Shown: piece after piece, positions 9,628-18,445 of the stretch
Numbering within the stretch: position 1 is the first letter of the stretch
How the letters are laid out: every line of letters begins with the position of its first letter
From: Brevibacillus ruminantium
Lineage (GTDB): Bacteria > Bacillota > Bacilli > Brevibacillales > Brevibacillaceae
Direction of reading: 5' to 3'
DNA: 64,000 nt
NCBI RefSeq assembly: GCF_023746555.1
Contig: NZ_CP098755.1
Span: 2,925,001 to 2,989,000, forward strand
Translations under genes and position numbers: made by a program
Notes under the pieces: model-generated
What the model saw: the letters and a program-made list of their open reading frames with translations, nothing else
What the model was told of the DNA's origin: nothing
Database searches by the model: none

Positions 9628-9675
9628 CGAACAAACATTCCTCTTTTCAATCATTTATGGTAGAATGTATGTTCG
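9628..9675. promoter_or_regulatory. Inverted pair of LexA-like boxes upstream of xerS
   Basis: CGAACAAACATTC (9628-9640) and GAATGTATGTTCG (9663-9675) are inverted copies with 12 of 13 matches, centred 35 bp apart. Each differs by one base from the Firmicute LexA/DinR core GAAC-N4-GTTC. They lie 47-94 bp before the xerS ATG, in the divergent region. SOS control is an inference. Confidence 0.45.
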
Positions 9676-9721
9676 ATTCTATTCTGACAAAGCACTTTGT
9701 ACATATGAGGAGGATGAACGG

Positions 9722-10834
9722 ATGTCTGTCATCAAAAAACGCGATTCCATCCAATTGCTTCAGCTTGTTCCCACATTTCCCTGGTACGTAGAAAAGTTTG
9801 TTGAACATAAAAAAAGTAAAAAAAATTCGCCTTCGACACTTTTGGGGTACCTGCGTGACTTTTCTTTTTTCTTCAAATGGCTGATCGCCGAGGGATTGAC
9901 GCCAGCCAGAGAGATCAAAGAGATTCCGCTGGAGACTTTAAATGATCTAAAAAAAGAAACGGTTGAGAGCTATATCTTGTATCTGCAAGAATCCCACTTG
10001 TTTGAGCGAACGGGACTTTTGCAAAAGCCAACACGAAGCGCGACGAGAGAGTACAGTGATCGAACCATCCAGCGCAAAATCTCCAGTCTCAAATCGCTGT
10101 TTACCTATTTGTCCGCGCTGGCTGAGGACGAACATGGCGAGTCGTATTTGACGCGCAATGTCATGGCCAAGATTGAACTGGAAGCAGAGGAAGCGACCCC
10201 TTTGGCTCGCGCACACGCGATCCGTTCGAAAATCCTGATTGATGAACAGATTCATCAGTTCGTGGATTTTGTTCAAACCGGCTACCTCGCTCACTGCGAC
10301 ACAACCAAAAAACGGCAATACCACGAACAAAACCGCGATCGCGATACTGCGCTGATTGCACTGATCCTGTCCGGCGGTTTTCGCGTATCGGAAATCGTCA
10401 ATCTGGACCTGTCCGACGTGGTCCTGGAAAAAAATCAGCTTCGGATGATACGCAAAGGAAAGAAAGAGGATGCTCCATTTTTCAGTGATTGGGGAAAAGC
10501 CTACCTGCAGCGTTATTTGGCCGTGCGTCATACCTATCAGCCTTCCGAATCAGAACAAGCTGTTTTTTTGGCGGTATCTCCGACGAAACCATATGGACAC
10601 CGCATCGAGGTACGAACCATTCAAAAGCTGGTGAAAAAATATGCCCAAGCCTTTGGCATCCCCGATTTATCGGTTCACAAGCTGAGACATAGCTTTGCAA
10701 CCCAATTCTTGCGCCTCAATCCGGACGCCCACCAGCTCCAGGCACAATTAGGGCACTCCAAGATAGAGACGACAATGCAGTATGCCCATGTACTGGAGGA
10801 TGCATTGAGCAAAGCAGTTAATCGTACCACCTGA
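9722..10834 (+). CDS. xerS: Tyrosine recombinase XerS-like
   Basis: 370-residue site-specific recombinase. An N-terminal SAM-like DNA-binding domain (about 15-135; PWYVEKF, YLRDFSFFFKWL) is of the XerS type. The catalytic domain has Arg221 (GGFRVSE), Lys245 (RKGKK), His319 and Arg322 (HKLRHSF), His345 (LGHS) and nucleophile Tyr354 (MQYAH), so the active site is intact. XerS proteins resolve chromosome dimers at a dif-like site. No integrase hallmarks (att sites, phage genes) surround it. The start at 9722 follows GAGGAGG at 8 nt; an upstream in-frame methionine at 9533 lacks support. Confidence 0.85.
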   Translation: MSVIKKRDSIQLLQLVPTFPWYVEKFVEHKKSKKNSPSTLLGYLRDFSFFFKWLIAEGLTPAREIKEIPLETLNDLKKETVESYILYLQESHLFERTGLLQKPTRSATREYSDRTIQRKISSLKSLFTYLSALAEDEHGESYLTRNVMAKIELEAEEATPLARAHAIRSKILIDEQIHQFVDFVQTGYLAHCDTTKKRQYHEQNRDRDTALIALILSGGFRVSEIVNLDLSDVVLEKNQLRMIRKGKKEDAPFFSDWGKAYLQRYLAVRHTYQPSESEQAVFLAVSPTKPYGHRIEVRTIQKLVKKYAQAFGIPDLSVHKLRHSFATQFLRLNPDAHQLQAQLGHSKIETTMQYAHVLEDALSKAVNRTT

Positions 10835-10944
10835 TAGAATCGAAGTACTGGATATAACCGCTAAAGATTGTTTGGATGGGGCTTCCCCTCCTTATGGCAG
10901 TTCGGCGGCTCGATTGACAAAAGGATGACAGCCATTCCAAAGTA

Positions 10945-10978
10945 CAGAGGCTCCACCTGATAGTAGGTGGAGCCTCTG
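10945..10978. terminator. Perfect hairpin between xerS and the transglycosylase gene
   Basis: Perfect 14-bp inverted repeat CAGAGGCTCCACCT / AGGTGGAGCCTCTG with a 6-nt loop between convergent genes. It lacks a clear T-tract in either direction, so termination is likely but not certain. Confidence 0.6.
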
Positions 10979-10982
10979 CCTG

Positions 10983-11792
10983 TCAAGAAGCTGCTGGAGC
11001 ATTATTTGCTTGCAGCCGAATCGTTTCCATCAACGCTTGCTCTTTCTCTTCCTCAGAAATGATGTGAAGCTCGGTCATCCTCTCCAGTACGACATGCTGT
11101 CTGTATTTTGCTTTTTCCCAATGCCTGATCGGCGAATAGGACTCAGGCGCTTTAGGCAGAGAAGCCAAAATGGCCGATTCTCCGATGGTGAGCCCCTCTA
11201 CCCCCTGCTTCTGTCCTTTTTCGAAATAAAACTGTGCGGCTTTCCCGATTCCATATTGACCGTGACCGAAATAAATCACGTTCAGATACATCTCCAATAG
11301 CTCCATCTTCGTATACCGCTTCTCCAGTTCCATCGCAATGGCCATCTCTTTTACTTTTCGCCACATCGTTTTGTCCTGTGTCAAAAATAGATTGCGCGCT
11401 AGCTGCATGGTGATGGTACTGCCGCCCTGCTGGTAGGAGCCTGCGTGCAGGTCGATCCATACGGCACGCACGAGAGCCGCCGGATCTACTCCATCATGCT
11501 GCATAAAGCGATGGTCTTCAATCGCCACAAATGCCTTCCAGAGATGAGCCGGCATCTGATCGATCGTAATATAGGAAGGTGTCTGTTTTCTAAGGCCTGT
11601 AAGTTTGGCATCATCGATCCACATGCTCCCAGCCGCAGCCATTGCGAACGGGAGAAGATAAGTAAGACAAATGATCGAAACGGAAAGCGCCACAACCCAA
11701 TTTTTCCAGGGAATCGGCTTCCTGCTGGCTGAAACTGTTTCTGCGGACCGGAGCAATTTTCCTTCATCGATGGGAACAAGTATATGACTCAT
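10983..11792 (-). CDS. Monofunctional peptidoglycan glycosyltransferase (GT51)
   Basis: 269 residues: a cytoplasmic N-terminus, one membrane anchor (about 32-54), and an extracellular GT51 domain. Family motifs are EDHRFMQHDGVD (catalytic Glu), GGSTITMQLARNL and EMYLNVIYFGHG. There is no transpeptidase domain, so it polymerises lipid II glycan strands but does not cross-link them. The C-terminus ends soon after the GT51 fold. Monocistronic. Confidence 0.9.
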   Translation of the reverse strand: MSHILVPIDEGKLLRSAETVSASRKPIPWKNWVVALSVSIICLTYLLPFAMAAAGSMWIDDAKLTGLRKQTPSYITIDQMPAHLWKAFVAIEDHRFMQHDGVDPAALVRAVWIDLHAGSYQQGGSTITMQLARNLFLTQDKTMWRKVKEMAIAMELEKRYTKMELLEMYLNVIYFGHGQYGIGKAAQFYFEKGQKQGVEGLTIGESAILASLPKAPESYSPIRHWEKAKYRQHVVLERMTELHIISEEEKEQALMETIRLQANNAPAAS

Positions 11793-11894
11793 ACAGGATC
11801 ACCCCTGTTTTTATTTCTCTCTTCATTATAAGGAGATTGAGGGTGTATTCCTATCGAATCCACTTACAGCCAGCTTACAAAATCGTAATGTTTG

Positions 11895-11923
11895 AAAAAA
11901 CAAGCCCGGCCTAAGCGCCGGGC
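11895..11923 (-). terminator. Terminator of the acyl-CoA synthetase gene
   Basis: Stem GCCCGGC / GCCGGGC with a 6-nt loop, followed on the minus strand by TTGTTTTTT. Confidence 0.9.
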
Positions 11924-11929
11924 GATCTG

Positions 11930-13510
11930 TTAGGAATGGGATTGATGTTTTTCCTGTTGACGAAGCTCAATGCGGCGAATTTTCCCTGAAGTCGTCTTGG
12001 GAAGCTCTGAGACGAACTCCACTTTCCTTGGATATTTATACGGCGCCGTCAGCGTCTTGACATGCTCTTGCAACTCACTCACCAACTCAGCAGAGGGCTG
12101 AATTCCCTGCTTCAGTACGACGTAGGCTTTTACCACATGTCCGCGCTCGGGGTCTGGGCTGGCGACCGCAGCGCATTCTGCGACTGCCGCATGTTTCACC
12201 AGTGCATCCTCCACCTCAAATGGGCCAATCGTATAGCCCCCGGAAATGATGATGTCATCGGATCGTCCTTCAAACCAGATGTATCCTTCCTCGTCCATAC
12301 GCCCTTGGTCACCGGTCACGTACCAATTCCCCCGGTACGCTTTGGCTGTCCGTTCCGGATCATTCAGGTACCCGCGAAACAGGGCAAGCATCTCTCGATC
12401 AATCGCGATGTCCCCAACCTCTCCCTGCGGCACCTCAACCCCTTCTTCATCGATAATCGCCACGCGAACGACTGGAGAAGGTCTGCCCATGGAACCCGGT
12501 TTCGGCTCCATCCCCACAAAGGTGCCCACCAATAGCGTGTTTTCCGTTTGCCCGTATCCGTCACGCACAGTGAGAGCAAATACTCTGCGGAAGGTGTCAA
12601 TCACTTCTCTGTTCAAAGGCTCGCCTGCCGAACAGGCACTGCGCAAGGCTTGCAAAGAATAGTTCTCCAGATCCGGCGCTTTGGCCATCAAGCGGTACTC
12701 TGTTGGTGTCGCGCAAAGAACAGTGATCGGGTAGCGTTGCAAAAGAGTCAGGTAGGACTCCGGGTCAAAGCGCCCTTTGTAGACGAAAGCCGTCGCCCCC
12801 ATCCCCAGGGTAGAAACGAACGGACTCCACACCCACTTCGCCCAGCCTGGGCCCGCCGTCGCCCATACGAGATCGCCTTCCTGCACATCCAGCCACAGCT
12901 TTGCGGCAACAGCCAGATGCGCGAATGGCCACCCGTGGACATGCATGACACCTTTGGGCCCTCCTGTGGTGCCCGATGTATAGGAAAGAAAGGCAAGCTC
13001 ATCTGACTTCGTCTGTACACAAGCAAAAGTGTCGGACTGATCTGTCAAAAGCTCAGACAGGGCAATCCAGCCTTCAAAGCTGGAGCCGATTGTGATATAG
13101 CGTTCCAGAGACGGGCAAAGCTCACGGATCTGATCCACTTCTGCTCTGATTCCATCAAAGCCGATGATTGCTTTTGCCTGGGCATGATTGACACGGTATT
13201 CAATGTCCTTGGTACGCAGCATCTCCGATCCCGGCATCACGACCGCGCCCAGCTTCATCAGCCCTAGATAAATGGCGTAGGCCTCGATCCCCCTAGGAAC
13301 AAGCACAAGTACCTTATCTCCACGTTCAAGGCCCAGAGACTGAAGGCCACTTGCGACCCGATTGGAATACTTTCTCAGTTCGTCGTAGGTAAGTATCCGC
13401 TCTGAACCATCTGCATTCACTTCCCAGACAGCCCGGCGACTCGCGTCACGATCTGCCCATTGATCCACCTGAGCGGCAAAATTATAATGCTCCGGCAATT
13501 GAAGCTGCAT
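11930..13510 (-). CDS. Acyl-CoA synthetase (AMP-forming, acetyl/medium-chain type)
   Basis: 526-residue ANL-superfamily ligase. The ATP/AMP motif is YTSGTTGGPKGV. YGQTEN is the A5 region, GWPFAHLAVAAKLW and GPGWAKWVW match the AcsM/MbcS/YtcI subgroup, and the C-terminal catalytic lysine is in PKTTSGKIRR. It likely activates short, branched or medium-chain carboxylates to CoA esters. The ATG at 13510 has GGGGGA 6 nt upstream; the TTG two codons earlier sits directly against that site and is less likely. Single gene. Confidence 0.85.
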   Translation of the reverse strand: MQLQLPEHYNFAAQVDQWADRDASRRAVWEVNADGSERILTYDELRKYSNRVASGLQSLGLERGDKVLVLVPRGIEAYAIYLGLMKLGAVVMPGSEMLRTKDIEYRVNHAQAKAIIGFDGIRAEVDQIRELCPSLERYITIGSSFEGWIALSELLTDQSDTFACVQTKSDELAFLSYTSGTTGGPKGVMHVHGWPFAHLAVAAKLWLDVQEGDLVWATAGPGWAKWVWSPFVSTLGMGATAFVYKGRFDPESYLTLLQRYPITVLCATPTEYRLMAKAPDLENYSLQALRSACSAGEPLNREVIDTFRRVFALTVRDGYGQTENTLLVGTFVGMEPKPGSMGRPSPVVRVAIIDEEGVEVPQGEVGDIAIDREMLALFRGYLNDPERTAKAYRGNWYVTGDQGRMDEEGYIWFEGRSDDIIISGGYTIGPFEVEDALVKHAAVAECAAVASPDPERGHVVKAYVVLKQGIQPSAELVSELQEHVKTLTAPYKYPRKVEFVSELPKTTSGKIRRIELRQQEKHQSHS

Positions 13511-13607
13511 GCACAATCCCCCATTTCCTTCAGGTATAGTAGGAAGATTCTCCGTTTTTTCAATTTTCCCTTTTTCAGAAATGATGGATATTCACTCGCT
13601 TCCATAA

Positions 13608-14330
13608 CTATGCAGAGACAGTCCTCTTTTTCAGCACGAGCCACGCTCCCAGATAGACGGCAGCAAGTCCCGCTTCCTCCCGGTAGGACATCCAGCCTGT
13701 CACGCCTGTTTCTCCTACTGAAAGCGTGAAATGCAGAATCACCCACAGACCAAGCCCAAGCAGCAGGACACCTACCCGTTCTCTTGTGGAAGCCTTTTGG
13801 CGCATCCGGGGAAACGAGAGTATCATCAGAACGGAAAGCATCAGCAGCGCCTCCCATAGATTTAGCGGGAGATAGTGACGCCCGTCTTGCTCCCACCCCC
13901 ATGCCTCAACAGCAGGACCATATCCTTTGACCAGAACAGAATAAGCGGCGCCAAGAAATGCGCACAGCGCAAGCAACCATTCGATTGTCTTTAGATCCAA
14001 CCATTTTCCTCTGATGCCCTGTGCGAGGAACATGAGTGTTCCTGCCACAGCAGCAGCCTCCAACCCGTATGCGCCGCCATTGTAAAAGAGAAGTCGCGTC
14101 GGATTGACCAATAAATCCGTTCCTGCCTCAAGCACAGGCCACAGCTTGTACACGAGCAAGGCCACTACAAGGGCATTTCCTCCCGCCTGCAAAAAAGCAG
14201 AGACGCTTTCCTTCTCTGAATCCACACGCTTGATCCAAAAGGAAAAGAGCAGGACAGCGACGGCGAAAGTGAGCAGCTGGACAGGTAGTTGCAAAGGACC
14301 TACAGACAGCGTACTGCCTGGCTCCAGCAT
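13608..14330 (-). CDS. Multi-pass membrane protein paired with a TlpA thioredoxin
   Basis: 240 residues with about seven hydrophobic helices. The pattern LLFYNGGAYG and the general topology are reminiscent of prolipoprotein diacylglyceryl transferase (Lgt), but the key Lgt signature is not evident, so I make no enzyme call. It starts one base inside the stop of the tlpA-like gene (TGATG at 14332-14328), so the two are co-translated. A role in disulfide handling or membrane delivery of reductant is possible but unproven. Confidence 0.65.
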   Translation of the reverse strand: MLEPGSTLSVGPLQLPVQLLTFAVAVLLFSFWIKRVDSEKESVSAFLQAGGNALVVALLVYKLWPVLEAGTDLLVNPTRLLFYNGGAYGLEAAAVAGTLMFLAQGIRGKWLDLKTIEWLLALCAFLGAAYSVLVKGYGPAVEAWGWEQDGRHYLPLNLWEALLMLSVLMILSFPRMRQKASTRERVGVLLLGLGLWVILHFTLSVGETGVTGWMSYREEAGLAAVYLGAWLVLKKRTVSA

Positions 14331-14866
14331 CAGGACCCCTCCTTCAACAGGGGTTTCACAGCTCTTTCAAACTCTTCTATCGTTAACGGACCGATTTTTT
14401 TAAAGACGATCCTCCCTGTGTCATCCAGAATAAAGCTCGTCGGCATGGCGATAATTTGATACGCTTTGCTAATCTCCGCCTGCGGATCGACCACAATCGG
14501 ATACTGCATCTCATACAAGGACGCAAAGTCTCGGGCAGCCTCCTCCGAGTCATTAAACGTGGTATTGATGCCAATAAAGGCGACCTGCTTTTCATAGCGC
14601 TCATGTAACGAAATCAAATCCGGCATTTCGGCCTTACAGGGAGGGCACCAGCTCGCCCAGAAATTGAGAAAGATGGGCTTCCCCGGATAATCCCCAAGCG
14701 CGATGTCTTCCCCTTCTAATGTTTTTCCTTGAAACACTGGTGCCTGAAAGTGGACCTGCGGTTTTGTTTGCGGCGTGTCCAATGTTTGCTTCTGAATTTT
14801 TGGGCCCATTACCAAATAAGTCGCCAACAAGACGATTGCAATAACCAGCGGATAGCGGAAATTCAT
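14330..14866 (-). CDS. Membrane-anchored TlpA/ResA-type thiol-disulfide oxidoreductase
   Basis: 178 residues with an uncleaved N-terminal anchor (about 6-21) and an extracytoplasmic thioredoxin fold. The redox motif is WCPPC in NFWASWCPPCKAEMP and the cis-proline is in IAMPTSF. ResA and StoA proteins reduce cysteines of apocytochromes or spore proteins outside the membrane. First gene of a two-gene operon with the multi-pass protein that follows. Confidence 0.85.
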   Translation of the reverse strand: MNFRYPLVIAIVLLATYLVMGPKIQKQTLDTPQTKPQVHFQAPVFQGKTLEGEDIALGDYPGKPIFLNFWASWCPPCKAEMPDLISLHERYEKQVAFIGINTTFNDSEEAARDFASLYEMQYPIVVDPQAEISKAYQIIAMPTSFILDDTGRIVFKKIGPLTIEEFERAVKPLLKEGS

Positions 14867-15042
14867 CGCTGCGAAACACCTCCACCTGCAACGATGAAGG
14901 TCTTACCACCATTTGTCAACGTCAGGAGTGTAACAAATGTCCCTGACCTTCGTCCTATTTATCAGAAAGAACGAAACAGACTCTCACGCGCATTGCATGA
15001 GAGCCTGCTATCATTATTGGTAAGCAGAAAAGTGTAAATGGT

Positions 15043-15957
15043 TTATTCCGGAATCACACGTTGTACTTTTACTACGCGACGTTCCCAGTTGGTATTAAAA
15101 AATGTTGAGTATGTAACCCCTGGACTTCCGTAAGTGTGTAAAATTTTGCCATCTCCGGCATAGATCGCGACATGCGTAATGCGATCAGATTTGGCAGTCG
15201 GAGATGCCTTCATGAACACCAAATCGCCCTTTTTCAGGTTTTTCAGAGAAACCGTTTTCCCTACAGTGGATTGCTGACGAGAATCACGCGGCAGCTCGAT
15301 CCCTGCTTCTTTAAACACACGCTGCGTAAATGAAGAGCAGTCAAATGTCTTGGTTGTTGTTTTGCTGGATCCAAATTTGTACGGGGTTTTCAAGTACTTT
15401 TCACCGTTTTTGATCACCTGATTGGCAAGTTTGGTCGCAGCCGTCGAGGTGTTGGGCTTCGTTGTATTTGAGTTGCTCGTTTCGGACAGATAGCGTCTTG
15501 CACCGAGAAATTTCTTCTCATAGGCAGAGTACTTTTTCACAACCACCTTGCTCTCACCTTGTGAAGAATAGATAAATTGGTCATTGCCTACATAAACACC
15601 CATAAAAGATGGGGAGCCTTTTCCATTCGAAGAGAAGAACACCAAGTCGCCTGCTTTTACATTTGTGCGGCTAACTTTGGTTCCTCCTTGATACAGCTTC
15701 GAAATCGTGTCACTGATTTTTACGCCTGCCTGATTGTAGACATAGGTGGCTAAACCAGCCGAACCGAAACGACTAGGGCCCTCGGCACCAAATTTGTAAT
15801 CTTTCCCAACCAGTGATTTGGTCAGGCTCACGATCCGTTCGGATTTTCCTGAATCTTGCGAATAAGCGGCCGCTTGTCCTACTTGACCACCCATTAACAG
15901 GGACGTACTCAGCATGACGGCGATAGTCGATTTCATCACCCAATCTCTTTTCGTCAC
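15043..15957 (-). CDS. Secreted NlpC/P60 peptidase with an inactive first domain
   Basis: 304 residues. The GTG start at 15957 is chosen because GGAGG lies 8 nt upstream and a signal peptide (MKSTIAVMLSTSLLMGG, cut after QAAA) follows at once; the longer frame lacks both. Two NlpC/P60-like domains follow. The second (about 175-300) has the catalytic Cys in FDCSSF and His in THVAIYAG. In the first (about 35-150) the matching positions read FGSAG and SFMGVY, so both Cys and His are lost. A Ser/Thr/Asn-rich linker joins them. Likely a cell-wall endopeptidase whose first domain may only bind. Confidence 0.85.
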   Translation of the reverse strand: MTKRDWVMKSTIAVMLSTSLLMGGQVGQAAAYSQDSGKSERIVSLTKSLVGKDYKFGAEGPSRFGSAGLATYVYNQAGVKISDTISKLYQGGTKVSRTNVKAGDLVFFSSNGKGSPSFMGVYVGNDQFIYSSQGESKVVVKKYSAYEKKFLGARRYLSETSNSNTTKPNTSTAATKLANQVIKNGEKYLKTPYKFGSSKTTTKTFDCSSFTQRVFKEAGIELPRDSRQQSTVGKTVSLKNLKKGDLVFMKASPTAKSDRITHVAIYAGDGKILHTYGSPGVTYSTFFNTNWERRVVKVQRVIPE

Positions 15958-16170
15958 TCTCTTTTCCTCCTTGTCATGTTGTGATCCCAATCTTGGGTAC
16001 ATGCACAGGTTACCGCAGGAGGAAACAGGAGGATAAGACCGTAAAATTTTCCAATGCGTTTTTTGGTAATATGGCCCTACCAAAAAAACAAAGGTTTTGC
16101 TTGGAAATTCTACTCCTTAGTTCATAGTGCCCAGATAAAATGAAGGCTGGAGGCAAGTGAAAGTAAATAA

Positions 16171-16201
16171 CCATCTTCTGCTAGATTGTGTCAGAAGATG
16201 G
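16171..16201 (-). terminator. Terminator of the FAH-family gene
   Basis: Perfect 10-bp stem CCATCTTCTG / CAGAAGATGG. On the minus strand it is followed by TTATTTACTTTC. Confidence 0.7.
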
Positions 16202-16217
16202 CTTTCTCCAAGCGTTC

Positions 16218-16844
16218 TCAAGATAATTTTGCTGTAAACTCTCCCCATTTTTCTTTCCCAAAAAACAGGCCAAAATGATCCCCATTTTTCGTCGCACCCA
16301 CCCCATCAGGTGTTCCTGTAAAAATCAGATCGCCCTGACCGAGCCCAAAGTGTTCACCGGTAAAACGAATGATCGTCATCAAATCAAAAATCACATCACG
16401 AATATTGCCACGTTGGACCTGCTCGCCGTTTTTCTGTAGGGAAAAGTCCGTTTCCTGGCAAGCCTGCAAACCAGGGAATGGACGGAATGAGGTGACAACG
16501 GCCGAATTCGGAAAACCTTTTGCGAGCAACCAGGGATAGCCTTTTTTCTTCAGCTCACTCTGTACATCGCGCAGCGTAAAATCGATGCCTACAGCAATGT
16601 GATCGACCATTTCCTCCAAGCTCGCCTCAGGGGAATACGGGCGGGCGATATGAATGACAAGCTCTGTTTCATAATGCAGCTCCCCCCGATCACCCGGCAG
16701 TACGATCTCACGTCCATCTGCTACTGCCAGGGCGTGCGTCGGTTTGCCAAACAGCATCGGCGCGGTTGGTACGGCATTTCCCAGCTCTTCCGCATGAAGC
16801 TTATAGTTGCGGCCAACGCAGTAAATATTTCGGATTCCTTCCAT
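16218..16844 (-). CDS. Fumarylacetoacetate hydrolase family protein
   Basis: 208-residue minimal FAH-fold protein. Metal and substrate residues are in HYETELVIHI, GIDFTLRD and KGFPNSAV, and the family end motif GTPDGVG is present. Relatives act as acylpyruvases, oxaloacetate decarboxylases or C-C hydrolases (for example YisK), so the substrate is open. The start at 16844 follows GGGAGGAG. The longer open frame upstream overlaps the neighbouring gene and is not used. Confidence 0.82.
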   Translation of the reverse strand: MEGIRNIYCVGRNYKLHAEELGNAVPTAPMLFGKPTHALAVADGREIVLPGDRGELHYETELVIHIARPYSPEASLEEMVDHIAVGIDFTLRDVQSELKKKGYPWLLAKGFPNSAVVTSFRPFPGLQACQETDFSLQKNGEQVQRGNIRDVIFDLMTIIRFTGEHFGLGQGDLIFTGTPDGVGATKNGDHFGLFFGKEKWGEFTAKLS

Positions 16845-16929
16845 TCTGCTCTCCTCCCAATGTCTACATGATTCTTTCACTATACCATTGAACATCCGCA
16901 AGAGAATAGATGGATCTGTCTGTGACGAT

Positions 16930-17448
16930 TTACTTCCCCTTGTGCCAGAGACGGGCGTTTCCCTGCTCCTCCAGTTTACTGATGATCTCCCAGATAGAGA
17001 GAAGCATGTTTTCCAAATCACAGTCCTCCTGTTCCTCCCAGCGAAACTGGTAAGTTAGAACAGAAGCGGTCTCATCCAAATGTGCCGCAGTCACTTCTAC
17101 CTCTTTGAATGATTGAAGATGATGAAAGCGAGCAGACAACGTATCGGCTAACGGGAACAGCCCATCCCAGTCATCCGGTTGATACGTGGACGTCACTTCA
17201 ATTTGGAAAACGGGTGCCCTTGCCTCTTTTTCAAAGACAACGTAATCCTCCTGATAAAAGCGGACGCCGCATGGGAGGCTATCCTGCAGGGTAAAGCGCA
17301 GATTTACCGGCAAATCACTGGGCTTCAGGGCTGCAATCAGGCGTCCAGGCAAGAGAAAAGCGCCAGACGAATCGCTCTCAATCTGTTCTCCCAACACATT
17401 GACAATGGTTCCGCCTCCCGTCACTTCTTTCCTCGTGACAACGTACAT
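16930..17448 (-). CDS. Hypothetical protein
   Basis: 172 residues, acidic, no signal peptide or membrane segment. It looks like an alternating beta/loop protein with a helical C-terminus (LENMLLSIWEIISKLEEQG). I recognise no family. The ATG at 17448 has GGAGGG 7-8 nt upstream; two earlier in-frame methionines lie within or against that site. It precedes the FAH gene by 85 nt in the same direction and may be co-transcribed with it. Confidence 0.6.
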   Translation of the reverse strand: MYVVTRKEVTGGGTIVNVLGEQIESDSSGAFLLPGRLIAALKPSDLPVNLRFTLQDSLPCGVRFYQEDYVVFEKEARAPVFQIEVTSTYQPDDWDGLFPLADTLSARFHHLQSFKEVEVTAAHLDETASVLTYQFRWEEQEDCDLENMLLSIWEIISKLEEQGNARLWHKGK

Positions 17449-17533
17449 ACTCATTCCCTCCTTACCCACCAGTATGTTCGGATGACAAGGAGTTCAAAAC
17501 GGCCCCAATATGAAGGCGGTCCATTCACATCGA

Positions 17534-18388
17534 TCAAGACAATGAGCGATAAATATTTTCCGTATACTTCGTTATAGCTTCATCGTAATCTGGATACTGA
17601 TATCCGAGACTTTCCGCCACAGCCTTTGAGTATTTTCTAAATAACTCATAACACCTAAATAAAGACTTCCACATTTCTTGATACCCATTCTCAGAATAGG
17701 TTGATAGTAAATCTTCCCAATCTTCATTGGGAAGGTAACGATCGATAAACTTATAGTTCTTCCCCACACTGAAGGTGTATCCATGTTCTGATCCGATTTG
17801 CCAAGCCATCATTCTTAATAAATTAGGTCTTGCAATCTCGTTTAAATGGTCGATGGCAAAAAGTATTTCTTTTCTCGCCAATCCTTTTACGACGTAAGTT
17901 GAAACCATCCAGAACTCATTGCAACAATCATCAAACTCTCTTTCATTTGGCCTTTTTATCCAATACTGCCGATCGTTTGCGATGACTTCATTTTTGATTC
18001 GGGTGTCCTTATCGAGCAAGATCTCAACTAATCCGTCACTTTGGGTAAAATAATCCTCAACCTCGTTCATTGGAATAAGAGTTAGGTCTAATTTATTACC
18101 ATCCTCAAAAATGATTAAATACGAAAACCAACTGCCTAATTCTGACGGAAAAAGTTCCATATCCTCGGGTTTTTGCATCATAACACGATTTCCAAAAACA
18201 GTAAGCCACTGATCATCTTCCTTAAAAGAATCAAGATCTGTGACAAAGTAAGAAATATCATAATCCTGGAATCGATCAGGGAGAATATTTTTGTTTGTAC
18301 GAGACCCTTCCAACGTTACCAATCGGATCCTGTCATCATTCCTGGCAAAATCTACAAGCATATTCATCATTTCCTGTTCACTTCTCAA
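17534..18388 (-). CDS. aadK: Aminoglycoside 6-adenylyltransferase (streptomycin)
   Basis: 284-residue ANT(6) enzyme that transfers AMP from ATP to the 6-OH of streptomycin. The nucleotidyltransferase core is visible as LEGSRTN followed by QDYDISYFV with its metal-binding aspartates. The protein recalls the chromosomal AadK of B. subtilis along its whole length (for example RPNEREFDDCCNEFWM and YVVKGLARKEILFAIDHL). The gene is visibly AT-richer than its neighbours, in line with a separate origin. No mobile element is seen next to it, so it appears chromosomal. Confidence 0.93.
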   Translation of the reverse strand: MRSEQEMMNMLVDFARNDDRIRLVTLEGSRTNKNILPDRFQDYDISYFVTDLDSFKEDDQWLTVFGNRVMMQKPEDMELFPSELGSWFSYLIIFEDGNKLDLTLIPMNEVEDYFTQSDGLVEILLDKDTRIKNEVIANDRQYWIKRPNEREFDDCCNEFWMVSTYVVKGLARKEILFAIDHLNEIARPNLLRMMAWQIGSEHGYTFSVGKNYKFIDRYLPNEDWEDLLSTYSENGYQEMWKSLFRCYELFRKYSKAVAESLGYQYPDYDEAITKYTENIYRSLS

Positions 18389-18445
18389 TACAGTAGTCCT
18401 CCGTTCCTATTTTTTTGTTTTGGAGCATGAAAATGATGACGAAGG

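Noticed and set aside
9722-10834. Integrase of a mobile element
   Set aside because: The protein fits housekeeping XerS recombinases, and no phage genes, att repeats or tRNA junction lie nearby.
15958-16140. c-di-AMP (ydaO-type) riboswitch before the NlpC/P60 gene
   Set aside because: Such riboswitches often precede wall-hydrolase genes, but the conserved blocks of the family could not be found in the leader.
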